Below, one piece after another: positions 5,932-12,080 of a stretch of 14,993 nt of DNA. A program made the translations under genes and the position numbers. How positions within the stretch are numbered: position 1 is the stretch's first letter; every line of letters begins with the position of its first letter. The stretch is from an uncultured bacterium (GTDB lineage Bacteria > Actinomycetota > Coriobacteriia > Coriobacteriales > Coriobacteriaceae): positions 1-14,993 of the forward strand of contig CAJMRE010000043.1 in the NCBI GenBank assembly GCA_905215755.1. The letters run 5' to 3'. The notes under the pieces are model-generated. The model saw only the letters and a program-made list of their open reading frames with translations, was not told where the DNA came from and did not search any database.

Positions 5932-7152
5932 ATGCATCTAGCCCGTCGTGCCTGGTGCCGAACATATCAGACGGTTTTTCGCATTGCATTGCCGATCCTG
6001 CCCTATACCGAGCCGCGCATTTTAGAGCATGCCGAGGATGTGCCCGCGGTGCTTCAAAAGCGCTCGATCCAGAAGGTCCTTATCGTGACGGATCCCGGCA
6101 TTGCCCGTCTGGGGCTCACGGCACCGCTCGAGACGGCGCTCGCATGCAGGGGGATTGGCGTTACGGTCTATGCCGAAACGCGTGCAAACCCCACGGTTTC
6201 AAACGTGGAAGAAGCGGCGTCCCTGTATCGAGAGAGCGCCTGCCAGGCCATTATCGGCTTTGGCGGTGGCTCGGCCATGGACTGTGCCAAGGGCGTGGGC
6301 GCACGCATTGCGCAGCCAAACAAGCCCATCAACAAGATGCGCGGCCTACTGCGGATTCATCGTCTCCTGCCGCTGCTTATTGCGGTTCCCACTACCGCCG
6401 GTACGGGAAGCGAAGTCACGCTCGCGGCGGTTATCACCGATGACGAGACGCACTACAAATACCCCATTAACGACTTTGTGCTCATCCCGCGTTTTGCAGT
6501 CCACGACCCCGAGTTTACGTGCGGCTTGCCCGCTTCCATTACGGGGCAGACGGGCATGGACGCCCTGACGCATGCCGTTGAGGCCTTTATCGGGCGAAGC
6601 ACCACGCCCTATACGCGCAAGATGGCGCGACAGGCGGTGCAGCTTATCCACGACAATTTGCTCGAGGCCTATGAGCATGGTGACGACATGCGCGCTCGTC
6701 GCAATATGCTTTCGGCGGCGTATAAGGCGGGCGTTGCGTTTACCCGCTCCTATGTCGGATATGTGCATGCCATCGCGCACAGTCTGGGCGGCCGATACGG
6801 AATTCCGCACGGTTTGGCCAACGCGATCATCCTGCCGCACATGCTTCGCGCTTATGGTGACGCCGCCGCCCCCAAGCTTGCCGATCTTGCTCGCATGGCG
6901 GGCATTGCGCCGGCTACCGCGCAGGATAGTCTTGCGGCCGAGGCCTTTTTCGATTGGGTCGACCGCATGAACGAGATCCTGGGAATCCCCAAATATGTCT
7001 CGGGCATTCGCCGCTCCGACATTCCCGAGATGGCGGCGCATGCCGATGCCGAGGCCAATCCGCTGTACCCCGTTCCGCTTTTGATGGACCGCTTGGAGCT
7101 CGAGCGTATGTACGAGGTCGTCGCGGGTGGTATGTTTGAGGACGAGAACTAG
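5932..7152 (+). CDS. Iron-containing (group III) alcohol dehydrogenase
   Basis: A 406-residue NAD(P)-dependent dehydrogenase of the Fe-ADH family, interconverting an alcohol and an aldehyde or ketone in the cytoplasm. The nucleotide-binding site shows GFGGGSAMDCAKG (109-121) and PTTAGTGSEVT (153-163). The divalent-metal ligands are complete: Asp210 and His214 (GMDALTHAVEA), His279, and His293 (IPHGLANA). GAAGGAG precedes the ATG at 5932 at good spacing. About 20 N-terminal residues precede the usual family start, so a downstream start cannot be excluded, but this one has the ribosome site. The stop overlaps the ribosome site of the following aldehyde dehydrogenase. The natural substrate cannot be read from sequence. 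The Rex-like site upstream suggests induction when NADH is high. Confidence 0.93.
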   Translation: MHLARRAWCRTYQTVFRIALPILPYTEPRILEHAEDVPAVLQKRSIQKVLIVTDPGIARLGLTAPLETALACRGIGVTVYAETRANPTVSNVEEAASLYRESACQAIIGFGGGSAMDCAKGVGARIAQPNKPINKMRGLLRIHRLLPLLIAVPTTAGTGSEVTLAAVITDDETHYKYPINDFVLIPRFAVHDPEFTCGLPASITGQTGMDALTHAVEAFIGRSTTPYTRKMARQAVQLIHDNLLEAYEHGDDMRARRNMLSAAYKAGVAFTRSYVGYVHAIAHSLGGRYGIPHGLANAIILPHMLRAYGDAAAPKLADLARMAGIAPATAQDSLAAEAFFDWVDRMNEILGIPKYVSGIRRSDIPEMAAHADAEANPLYPVPLLMDRLELERMYEVVAGGMFEDEN

Positions 7153-7161
7153 GAGGGTGCC

Positions 7162-8541
7162 ATGAACACCGAGGAAATTGCGCGCATCGTCGGCGATCAG
7201 CGCACTTACTTTAAAACGCACGCTACGTTTGATGTTGATGCCCGACGTCGCGCGCTCGTGAGTTTACGCGATGCGGTACGGGCGCACGAGGCCGATATTG
7301 CCCATGCACTCAAGACCGATTTGGGAAAGTCGCATGACGAGGCATATATGTGCGAGATCGGCACGTCGCTTTCCGAGATTCGTCATCAGATCGCTCACGT
7401 GGCTCGATGGAGTCGTCCGCGCCTGCGTCCGTGTGACCTTGCCAACGCCGTGAGCGCGTGCAAAACGCAAGCCGTGCCCTATGGCGTCACGCTCATCATG
7501 GCTCCGTGGAACTACCCGTTTTTGCTAACACTCGAGCCGCTCGCCGGCGCCCTTGCCGCGGGCAATACCGTGGTCATCAAGCCGAGTGCCTATGCTCCGG
7601 CATCGAGCGCGGTGCTCAAGCAAATCTGTGAAGAGGCATTTGATCCGCGCCTGGTGACGGTTGTCGAGGGCGGGCGCGCCGAGAACGAAGCGTTGCTCGA
7701 TGAGTGCTGGGACAAGATCTTCTTTACCGGTAGCGTTCCGGTCGGCAAGCTCGTCATGGAGCGCGCGAGTAAAAACCTCACGCCCGTGACGCTTGAGCTG
7801 GGCGGCAAGAGCCCCTGCATCGTGGATGCGACGGCAAACTTGAAGGTTGCGGCGCGGCGTATCGCCTTTGGTAAATGGCTCAACGTGGGGCAGACCTGCG
7901 TGGCGCCCGACTACCTGCTGGTCGATGCGCGCGTGCACGACGAGCTGCTGGACCTCATCAGGGAAGAGGCCCGCCGTATGTTTGGCGAGCATCCGCTCGA
8001 TAACGAGGACTACGGGCATATCGTCAACGCCAAGCATTTTGCGCGTGTGCGCGGGCTGATCGATCCCGATAAGGTCGTGCTGGGAGGCACGGCGCGCGAG
8101 TCGTCGCTCAAGATTGAGCCGACGATCCTAGACGGCGTGACCCCCGATGACGCCGTGATGCAGGAGGAGATCTTCGGTCCCATCTTGCCGGTGCTGACGT
8201 TTGAGAGCCTAGACGAGGCCGAGACGTTTATTACGGATCGTCCGACGCCGCTGGCCCTGTATATCTTTAGCCAGGACCGTTCGGTTCAGCAACGCTTTGT
8301 GCGCTACGTGCCCTTTGGCGGCGGCTGTGTCAACGACACGATCATGCACTTGGCTACGAGCCATATGGGCTTTGGCGGCATGGGCGCGAGCGGTATGGGG
8401 CAGTACCATGGACGCGAGAGCTTCGATACGTTTAGCCACAAGAAGAGCATCGTGAACAAGGCAACTTGGCTGGACGTGCCGTTTCGGTATGCGCCCTACG
8501 CAAGCTGGAAGCACAAGTTCGTGCGCATGTTTGTGCATTAG
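7162..8541 (+). CDS. NAD(P)-dependent aldehyde dehydrogenase, class 3-like
   Basis: A 459-residue aldehyde dehydrogenase without the N-terminal extension of class 1/2 enzymes, typical of the ALDH3 group. Catalytic residues are Asn117 (APWNYPF), Glu212 (ELGGKSP) and the nucleophile Cys246 (NVGQTCVAPD); FFTGSVPVGK (187-196) is the cofactor loop. In the conserved KPSE motif the glutamate that holds the adenosine ribose is replaced by alanine (KPSA, 140-143), which may loosen NAD+ preference toward NADP+. The ATG follows the ADH stop by 9 bp, and GGAGG overlaps that stop, so the two are translated from one mRNA. ADH plus ALDH suggests alcohol-aldehyde-acid interconversion with the aldehyde passed locally. 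The transcript ends at the hairpin at 8550-8588. Confidence 0.93.
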   Translation: MNTEEIARIVGDQRTYFKTHATFDVDARRRALVSLRDAVRAHEADIAHALKTDLGKSHDEAYMCEIGTSLSEIRHQIAHVARWSRPRLRPCDLANAVSACKTQAVPYGVTLIMAPWNYPFLLTLEPLAGALAAGNTVVIKPSAYAPASSAVLKQICEEAFDPRLVTVVEGGRAENEALLDECWDKIFFTGSVPVGKLVMERASKNLTPVTLELGGKSPCIVDATANLKVAARRIAFGKWLNVGQTCVAPDYLLVDARVHDELLDLIREEARRMFGEHPLDNEDYGHIVNAKHFARVRGLIDPDKVVLGGTARESSLKIEPTILDGVTPDDAVMQEEIFGPILPVLTFESLDEAETFITDRPTPLALYIFSQDRSVQQRFVRYVPFGGGCVNDTIMHLATSHMGFGGMGASGMGQYHGRESFDTFSHKKSIVNKATWLDVPFRYAPYASWKHKFVRMFVH

Positions 8542-8549
8542 AAAAGGGC

Positions 8550-8588
8550 GCAGGTAATACGAACAAGTGTTCCTATTACCTGCATTTT
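8550..8588 (+). terminator. Terminator of the ADH-ALDH operon
   Basis: GCAGGTAATA (8550-8559) pairs perfectly with TATTACCTGC (8574-8583). After a C/C mismatch GAAC/GTTC (8561-8564/8569-8572) closes an AAGT loop, and ATTTT follows. The apical part coincides with an SOS-box sequence (separate entry). Confidence 0.8.
8560..8573. promoter_or_regulatory. Perfect match to the Bacillus-type LexA (SOS) box
   Basis: CGAACAAGTGTTCC fits the B. subtilis DinR/LexA consensus CGAACRNRYGTTYC at every position. TAGACT (8593-8598) lies 19 bp downstream as a possible -10, which would place the box over the -35 region of a promoter reading into the micropeptide. It also forms the tip of the terminator hairpin, so the symmetry could be coincidental. 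Confidence 0.45.
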
Positions 8589-8625
8589 GCGTTAGACTAC
8601 TGTTATGGAGCACGGATGGGCCAAC

Positions 8626-8640
8626 TCCCTTTAGAAGGGA
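8626..8640 (+). promoter_or_regulatory. Hairpin sequestering the micropeptide Shine-Dalgarno
   Basis: TCCCTT (8626-8631) pairs with AAGGGA (8635-8640) around a TAG loop. The right arm contains the only plausible ribosome site (GAAGGG) for the ATG at 8647, six bases downstream. Translation should be low unless the hairpin opens, as in several toxin mRNAs. Confidence 0.55.
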
Positions 8641-8646
8641 TTTGGT

Positions 8647-8730
8647 ATGAACGTAAGCGATGTTATTTCGTTATTGGCGTTGTTGATTGCGGCTATCGAA
8701 CTCGGTCTGTTTATCGGCCGAATGAAATAG
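8647..8730 (+). CDS. 27-residue hydrophobic micropeptide, possible type I toxin-like
   Basis: A small ORF encoding 27 residues: a short polar start (MNVSD), one hydrophobic segment at about 6-24 (VISLLALLIAAIELGLFIG) and a basic end (RMK). It is predicted to span the inner membrane once. GAAGGG lies six bases upstream of the ATG but inside a hairpin. An SOS-box match lies 74 bp upstream of the start, and a GC-rich hairpin starting CCGCCC follows the stop directly, as I recall from Firmicutes holin-like/Fst-type toxin loci. Size, topology and context fit a membrane-acting type I toxin or a small regulatory membrane peptide. I do not recognise a named family with certainty, and no antitoxin RNA is proven. 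Confidence 0.5.
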   Translation: MNVSDVISLLALLIAAIELGLFIGRMK

Positions 8731-8966
8731 CCGCCCCCGCGTAAGCGAAGACGGCCACTTCTCACGATGAAAACGTGTATCGGAGTTGGCAAGACCCGCG
8801 GCAACGGGTGCCATCCGTGTTCCTATCTTATCTGCAAGCGTTCTGTCGCGCAAGCGTTGAGGCAAACGATTGAAGGACGCAGACAGGATGTATTTGTGTC
8901 CGCGCGGGACCGTAGACTTCTCAATAAGGTTACACACCGGTTTATCCGGCCGTTAGAGGAGCTGCT
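8731..8966 (+). other. Gene-free stretch with RNA hairpins downstream of the micropeptide
   Basis: No credible ORF on either strand. Immediately after the micropeptide stop a small hairpin has CGC/GCG (8738-8740/8745-8747) around GTAA and GCCG/CGGC (8730-8733/8752-8755). A stronger stem follows: GGCA..CCCG (8788-8798, AGA bulge) with CGGGTGCC (8805-8812), loop CGGCAA. This could be the structured 3' part of a toxin-type mRNA or hold an antisense RNA. TAGACT near 8913-8918 is a weak -10 candidate for the next gene. Confidence 0.35.
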
Positions 8967-9293
8967 ATGTACGAGCCTTCACGTGTTCTTCTGTCATTTC
9001 ACATTGCAGGATTTCAGTATGCCGATGGCGCCTTGGTCCTGGGCGATCTTAAAGCGGGCGATAAGCTGACGCTGTGTGCCGAGCGCGATAATCCCCATGA
9101 CCCCGAGGCAGTTGCGATCTACTATGGCAAGACCAAACTTGGCTACGTTCCGGGAAACGAGGTCGGCCCGCTGTCCTTGATGATGTATTACGGCCACGAG
9201 GACGTATTTGAGGCCCGCGTGCAACAGGTTGCCCCCGAGCGCAGCCCGTGGCACCAGGTGCGCGTTGGCCTCTATGTGGTGGATGCCCGCTAG
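8967..9293 (+). CDS. HIRAN domain protein
   Basis: A stand-alone 108-residue HIRAN domain, almost the whole protein. Diagnostic stretches are FHIAGFQYADG (11-21), GDKLTLCAERDNPHDPEAVAI (31-51, with the NPHD signature) and KLGYVPGNE (57-65). HIRAN domains in eukaryotic HLTF/Rad5 bind 3' ends of single-stranded DNA at stalled forks. Bacterial single-domain versions lie near DNA repair and phage genes, but their roles are mostly untested. AGAGGAG lies five bases before the ATG. A second small ORF begins 18 bp after the stop and may be co-transcribed. The SOS-box match about 390 bp upstream makes DNA-damage control conceivable, though read-through past the intervening RNA structures would be needed. 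Confidence 0.85.
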   Translation: MYEPSRVLLSFHIAGFQYADGALVLGDLKAGDKLTLCAERDNPHDPEAVAIYYGKTKLGYVPGNEVGPLSLMMYYGHEDVFEARVQQVAPERSPWHQVRVGLYVVDAR

Positions 9294-9311
9294 TCGGCAA
9301 TGGAGGCGGCC

Positions 9312-9491
9312 ATGTTTGACGACGATGACCTGTTCGATTTGACGGATGATCCGTTTGAGTGGGATCTGCTGCTCGACGACGATGATCTGGAACAGGACCG
9401 TAAGAAACGGCGGGACAAGAAAACTTAGGGTGACGCTTCGAAAAAGCAAGACAAGCGCCGCCGCGGACTGTTCGGCGGGCTCTTTGGATAA
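9312..9491 (+). pseudogene. Small acidic/basic ORF interrupted by an in-frame amber codon
   Basis: From ATG 9312 (GGAGG five bases upstream) 38 residues are encoded up to TAG at 9426-9428. They begin MFDDDDLFDLTDDPFEW, have a second DDDD cluster, then a basic run (RKKRRDKK). The same frame continues without interruption for 20 codons, rich in Lys/Arg and ending RRRGLFGGLFG, to TAA at 9489-9491. The continuation looks like a genuine protein tail, so the amber codon most likely arose by one C-to-T change in CAG. Alternatives are a true 38-residue protein or amber read-through. No known family is recognised. It follows the HIRAN gene by 18 bp, so it is probably in the same transcript; the charge pattern suggests an adaptor or nucleic-acid-associated peptide, but function is unknown. 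Confidence 0.5.
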
Positions 9492-9511
9492 CCGCCGCAT
9501 CGCTGCGTCTG

Positions 9512-9517
9512 TATACT
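9512..9517 (+). promoter_or_regulatory. Candidate -10 of the phosphoesterase gene
   Basis: TATACT lies 40 bp before the chosen start. No good -35 is found at 16-18 bp, so this is only a candidate. Confidence 0.3.
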
Positions 9518-9557
9518 TAGCACGAGTTGAACACGTTGCGAAATGAGGACACAGACG

Positions 9558-10103
9558 ATGATGTGGTTTACCGCCGACTTGCACCTGGGCGATACGAATA
9601 TCTTGCACGACATGGACCGGCCGTTTGGCTCGGTCGAGGAGATGAACCGCAAGGTCATCGATGCCATCAATGAGTGCGTGGCTGCGGACGACCGCCTCTA
9701 TATTCTGGGTGACTTTACCTATCGTTTGCCCCTGGCGGAGGCGGTGCGCCTGCGCGAGCGTATCGAATGCCAGAACGTGACGCTCATCCGCGGTAACCAT
9801 GACGGCGACTGGGAAGATTCCGACGTACCGCGGATTTGGGAAGACGTGCGCGATTACCTGGAGATTGCTCCCGGCTATGCCAAGGGCCATCGTCTGGTTA
9901 TGAGCCACTACCCCATGCTCAGCTGGAACGGCAAGGCACGTGGCGCCATTATGCTGCATGGGCATATCCACAGCAGAGGTGACCGCGCCAACGCACGCAA
10001 CCGCGATCGCGAGCGCCCTATCTTTCGCTACGATGTCGGTCTCGATGCCAACGAGTACAAGCCCGTAAGCCGCGATCAGATTCTTAGCTTCTTTGGGTTA
10101 TAG
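9558..10103 (+). CDS. Calcineurin-like metallophosphoesterase
   Basis: A compact 181-residue metallophosphoesterase with all five family motifs: Asp7/His9 (TADLHLGD), Asp52 (ILGDFTY), Asn80/His81 (RGNHDGDW), His117 (MSHYPML) and His135/His137 (HGHIHS). It should bind two metal ions and cleave phosphomono- or diesters in the cytoplasm; the substrate cannot be deduced. GAGGA lies eight bases before the ATG at 9558, which I prefer over the ATG at 9543. Single-domain forms of this type are often annotated simply as hydrolase or phosphoesterase. It lies between a HIRAN gene and a coiled-coil nuclease-fold gene, so a nucleic-acid substrate is tempting but unproven. The stop abuts the palindrome at 10104-10156. 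Confidence 0.9.
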   Translation: MMWFTADLHLGDTNILHDMDRPFGSVEEMNRKVIDAINECVAADDRLYILGDFTYRLPLAEAVRLRERIECQNVTLIRGNHDGDWEDSDVPRIWEDVRDYLEIAPGYAKGHRLVMSHYPMLSWNGKARGAIMLHGHIHSRGDRANARNRDRERPIFRYDVGLDANEYKPVSRDQILSFFGL

Positions 10104-10156
10104 GGCGCCAGAGCCACCACAAAGGGGACAGGCACCTTTGTGGTGGTTCTGGCGCC
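10104..10156. repeat. 22-bp arm palindrome with GGGGACAGGCACC loop region
   Basis: Arms 10104-10125 and 10135-10156 pair over 22 bp with one G-U wobble; the loop is GGACAGGCA. The centre, CAAAGGGGACAGGCACCTTTG, looks like a dispersed extragenic palindrome, and its GGGGAC is shared with the hairpin at 220-269. It lies directly on the phosphoesterase stop codon. Confidence 0.75.
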
Positions 10157-10185
10157 GTTGCCATTATGGCGGCGGCGCCTTTTTT
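10151..10185 (+). terminator. Intrinsic terminator sharing an arm with the upstream palindrome
   Basis: GGCGCCGTTGCC (10151-10162) pairs with GGCGGCGGCGCC (10168-10179) over 12 bp with two G-U wobbles, loop ATTAT, followed by TTTTTT. Its first six bases are also the last six of the preceding palindrome, so both full stems cannot form together. Confidence 0.85.
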
Positions 10186-10243
10186 GTCCGCGCGGCGCGG
10201 TAGAGTGTAGCCGGTTGATATTTGCGTCCATCGAGGAGCTGCT

Positions 10244-12001
10244 ATGAACGAGATCAAGTGCCCGCATTGCGGCGAAGTTTTTAAGGTCGATGCATCCGGC
10301 TATGCGGATATCGTCAAGCAGGTGCGCGATGCCGAGTTCTCGCGCGACCTGGATGAGCGTGTGAAGGCAGTCCAGCGTGAGGGTGAGCAGGCGCTGGAGC
10401 TTGAGCGCTCGCGTTCGACGGCTGCCTTGCAACAGGCAAAGTCTCAGCGCAATGCCCAGCTTGTCGAGCAGAAGAACACTGCGGATCAGAAACTGGCGCA
10501 AGAGGTTGCCAAGCGCGATGCTGAGCTTGCCGAGCTGCGCGCTAAGCTCGAGGGCGCTGCCGCAGAGCGCGAGAGTGCAAGCCAGCGCGCGGCGGTTGAG
10601 GCACGAGCCAATGCTCAAAAAGAGAATGCCGAACTCCAGCGTGAGATTGATAGCCTGCGTGCGCAGCTTGGGCGCAAAGATGACGAAGCAAAGCTTGCCG
10701 AGTCGGCGGCGCGCAACGCTGCTCAAAACGATTTAGCTGCACGCGACGCTCAGATTGCCGAGCTGCAGGCCAGGCTTGCCGCGGCGGACAAGGCCCAGGA
10801 GATGGCGCTTGCCGCTGCCGCGGCAGAGTCGCAGCGTGAGCTCGATGCCGCTCGCAGCGAGGCCGAGCGCGCGCTTGCTGACTATCGCGCGAAGGTGCAA
10901 GAGAAGTTTTCCGCCGCAAAGGCTCAGTCCGAGCAAGAGGCCGAGGGCCTGCGTGCCCAGCTGCGCGAGCAGGAACTGATGGCAAAAATGAACCTGTCAG
11001 AGGCGGTCGCCGCGGCGGAGCGAGAGCGCGATGAGGCGCGTGCCAAACTGACGAGCGAGCTGGCGGTGCGCGATTCTCGCGAGGAACAGGTCAAGGCGGC
11101 ACACGAGCTCGAGCTTGCGCAGGCCAAGCGCGCGAGCGATGACCTGATTCGCTACAAGGACGAAGAGATTGAGCGCCTTAAGGACATGAAGGTCCGCCTG
11201 TCCACCAAGATGGTGGGCGAGTCGCTCGAGCAGCACTGCGAGACCGAGTTCAACCGTCTGCGCATGACGGCGTTTCCTAACGCGTACTTCGAGAAGGATA
11301 ACGATGCGTCCGAGGGCACCAAGGGCGACTTTATCTTCCGCGAGTGCGACGCAAGCGGTAACGAGGTCATTTCGATTATGTTCGAGATGAAAAACGAGAA
11401 CGACGAGACCGCGACCAAGCACAAAAACGAGGACTTCTTTAAGAAACTCGATCACGATCGTCGCCAGAAAGGCTGTGAGTACGCGGTGCTCTGCACACTG
11501 CTCGAGCCCGAAAGCGAGCTCTATAACGCAGGGATAGTCGACGTGAGTTACCGCTATGAGAAGATGTACGTGATCCGCCCGCAGTTCTTCATTCCCATGA
11601 TCACGCTGCTGCGCAACGCCGCCATGGGTTCGCTGCGCTATAAGCAGGAGCTGGCGGAGTACAAGCAGCAGAATATCGACGTCACGAACTTCGAAGCCAA
11701 GATGGAAAAGTTCAAGAATGATTTCGGCCGCAACTACGAGATCGCGAGCCGCAAGTTCCAAACGGCGATCGATGAGATCGATAAGACGATTAGCCACCTG
11801 CAGAAAACCAAGGAGGCGTTGCTGTCCTCCGAGAACAATCTGCGCCTAGCCAACAAGAAGGCGGACGATCTTACCATTCGCAAGCTCACGTGGGGCAACA
11901 AGACCATGAAGGCCGCGTTTGACGAGGCGCGCGGGGCTGCGACAGAGACAAACGATGAGCCAGCCGAGGCGGATTCGTATGAGGTCGAGGGTGCCGAGTA
12001 A
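10244..12001 (+). CDS. DUF2130 protein: long coiled coil plus PD-(D/E)XK-like domain
   Basis: A 585-residue protein. It opens with a lone CPHCG knuckle (Cys6, Cys9), followed by a very long, Ala/Glu/Arg-rich coiled coil (about 25-315). The conserved DUF2130 region (about 318-520) contains GDFIF with Asp362 and FEMKNE with Glu381/Lys383, the spacing of a PD-(D/E)XK nuclease core, and further acidic residues in GESLEQHCETEF (325-336). A second helical stretch (about 480-545) ends the domain. The family is widespread but lacks an established function; the motif suggests DNA cleavage or binding, with the coiled coil for assembly. GAGGAG lies five bases before the ATG. It has its own terminator and is separated from the phosphoesterase by a terminator, so it is probably its own unit. 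Confidence 0.88.
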   Translation: MNEIKCPHCGEVFKVDASGYADIVKQVRDAEFSRDLDERVKAVQREGEQALELERSRSTAALQQAKSQRNAQLVEQKNTADQKLAQEVAKRDAELAELRAKLEGAAAERESASQRAAVEARANAQKENAELQREIDSLRAQLGRKDDEAKLAESAARNAAQNDLAARDAQIAELQARLAAADKAQEMALAAAAAESQRELDAARSEAERALADYRAKVQEKFSAAKAQSEQEAEGLRAQLREQELMAKMNLSEAVAAAERERDEARAKLTSELAVRDSREEQVKAAHELELAQAKRASDDLIRYKDEEIERLKDMKVRLSTKMVGESLEQHCETEFNRLRMTAFPNAYFEKDNDASEGTKGDFIFRECDASGNEVISIMFEMKNENDETATKHKNEDFFKKLDHDRRQKGCEYAVLCTLLEPESELYNAGIVDVSYRYEKMYVIRPQFFIPMITLLRNAAMGSLRYKQELAEYKQQNIDVTNFEAKMEKFKNDFGRNYEIASRKFQTAIDEIDKTISHLQKTKEALLSSENNLRLANKKADDLTIRKLTWGNKTMKAAFDEARGAATETNDEPAEADSYEVEGAE

Positions 12002-12020
12002 GGCATAGCGTATAGCGCAA

Positions 12021-12058
12021 AAGCGGGGCCGCTGGCTATATTGCCAGCGGCCCCGCTT
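12021..12058. terminator. Terminator between convergent genes
   Basis: A perfect 16-bp stem (12021-12036 with 12043-12058, core GCGGGGCCGCTGGC) with a TATATT loop lies 20 bp past the DUF2130 stop and 23 bp past the helicase stop. The flanks are only partly T-rich (TCGTTTCG on plus, TTTTG on minus), but position and strength suit bidirectional termination. Confidence 0.8.
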
Positions 12059-12080
12059 CGTTTCGTTCCAGTATGTTCGG

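Noticed and set aside
8767..9069. 100-codon plus-strand open frame between the micropeptide and HIRAN
   Set aside because: Overlaps the well-supported HIRAN start out of frame, lacks a ribosome site, and its composition is unlike a real protein.
8994..9971. 325-codon minus-strand open frame
   Set aside because: Antisense across the HIRAN, small charged and phosphoesterase genes; its translation has no motifs and no ribosome site.
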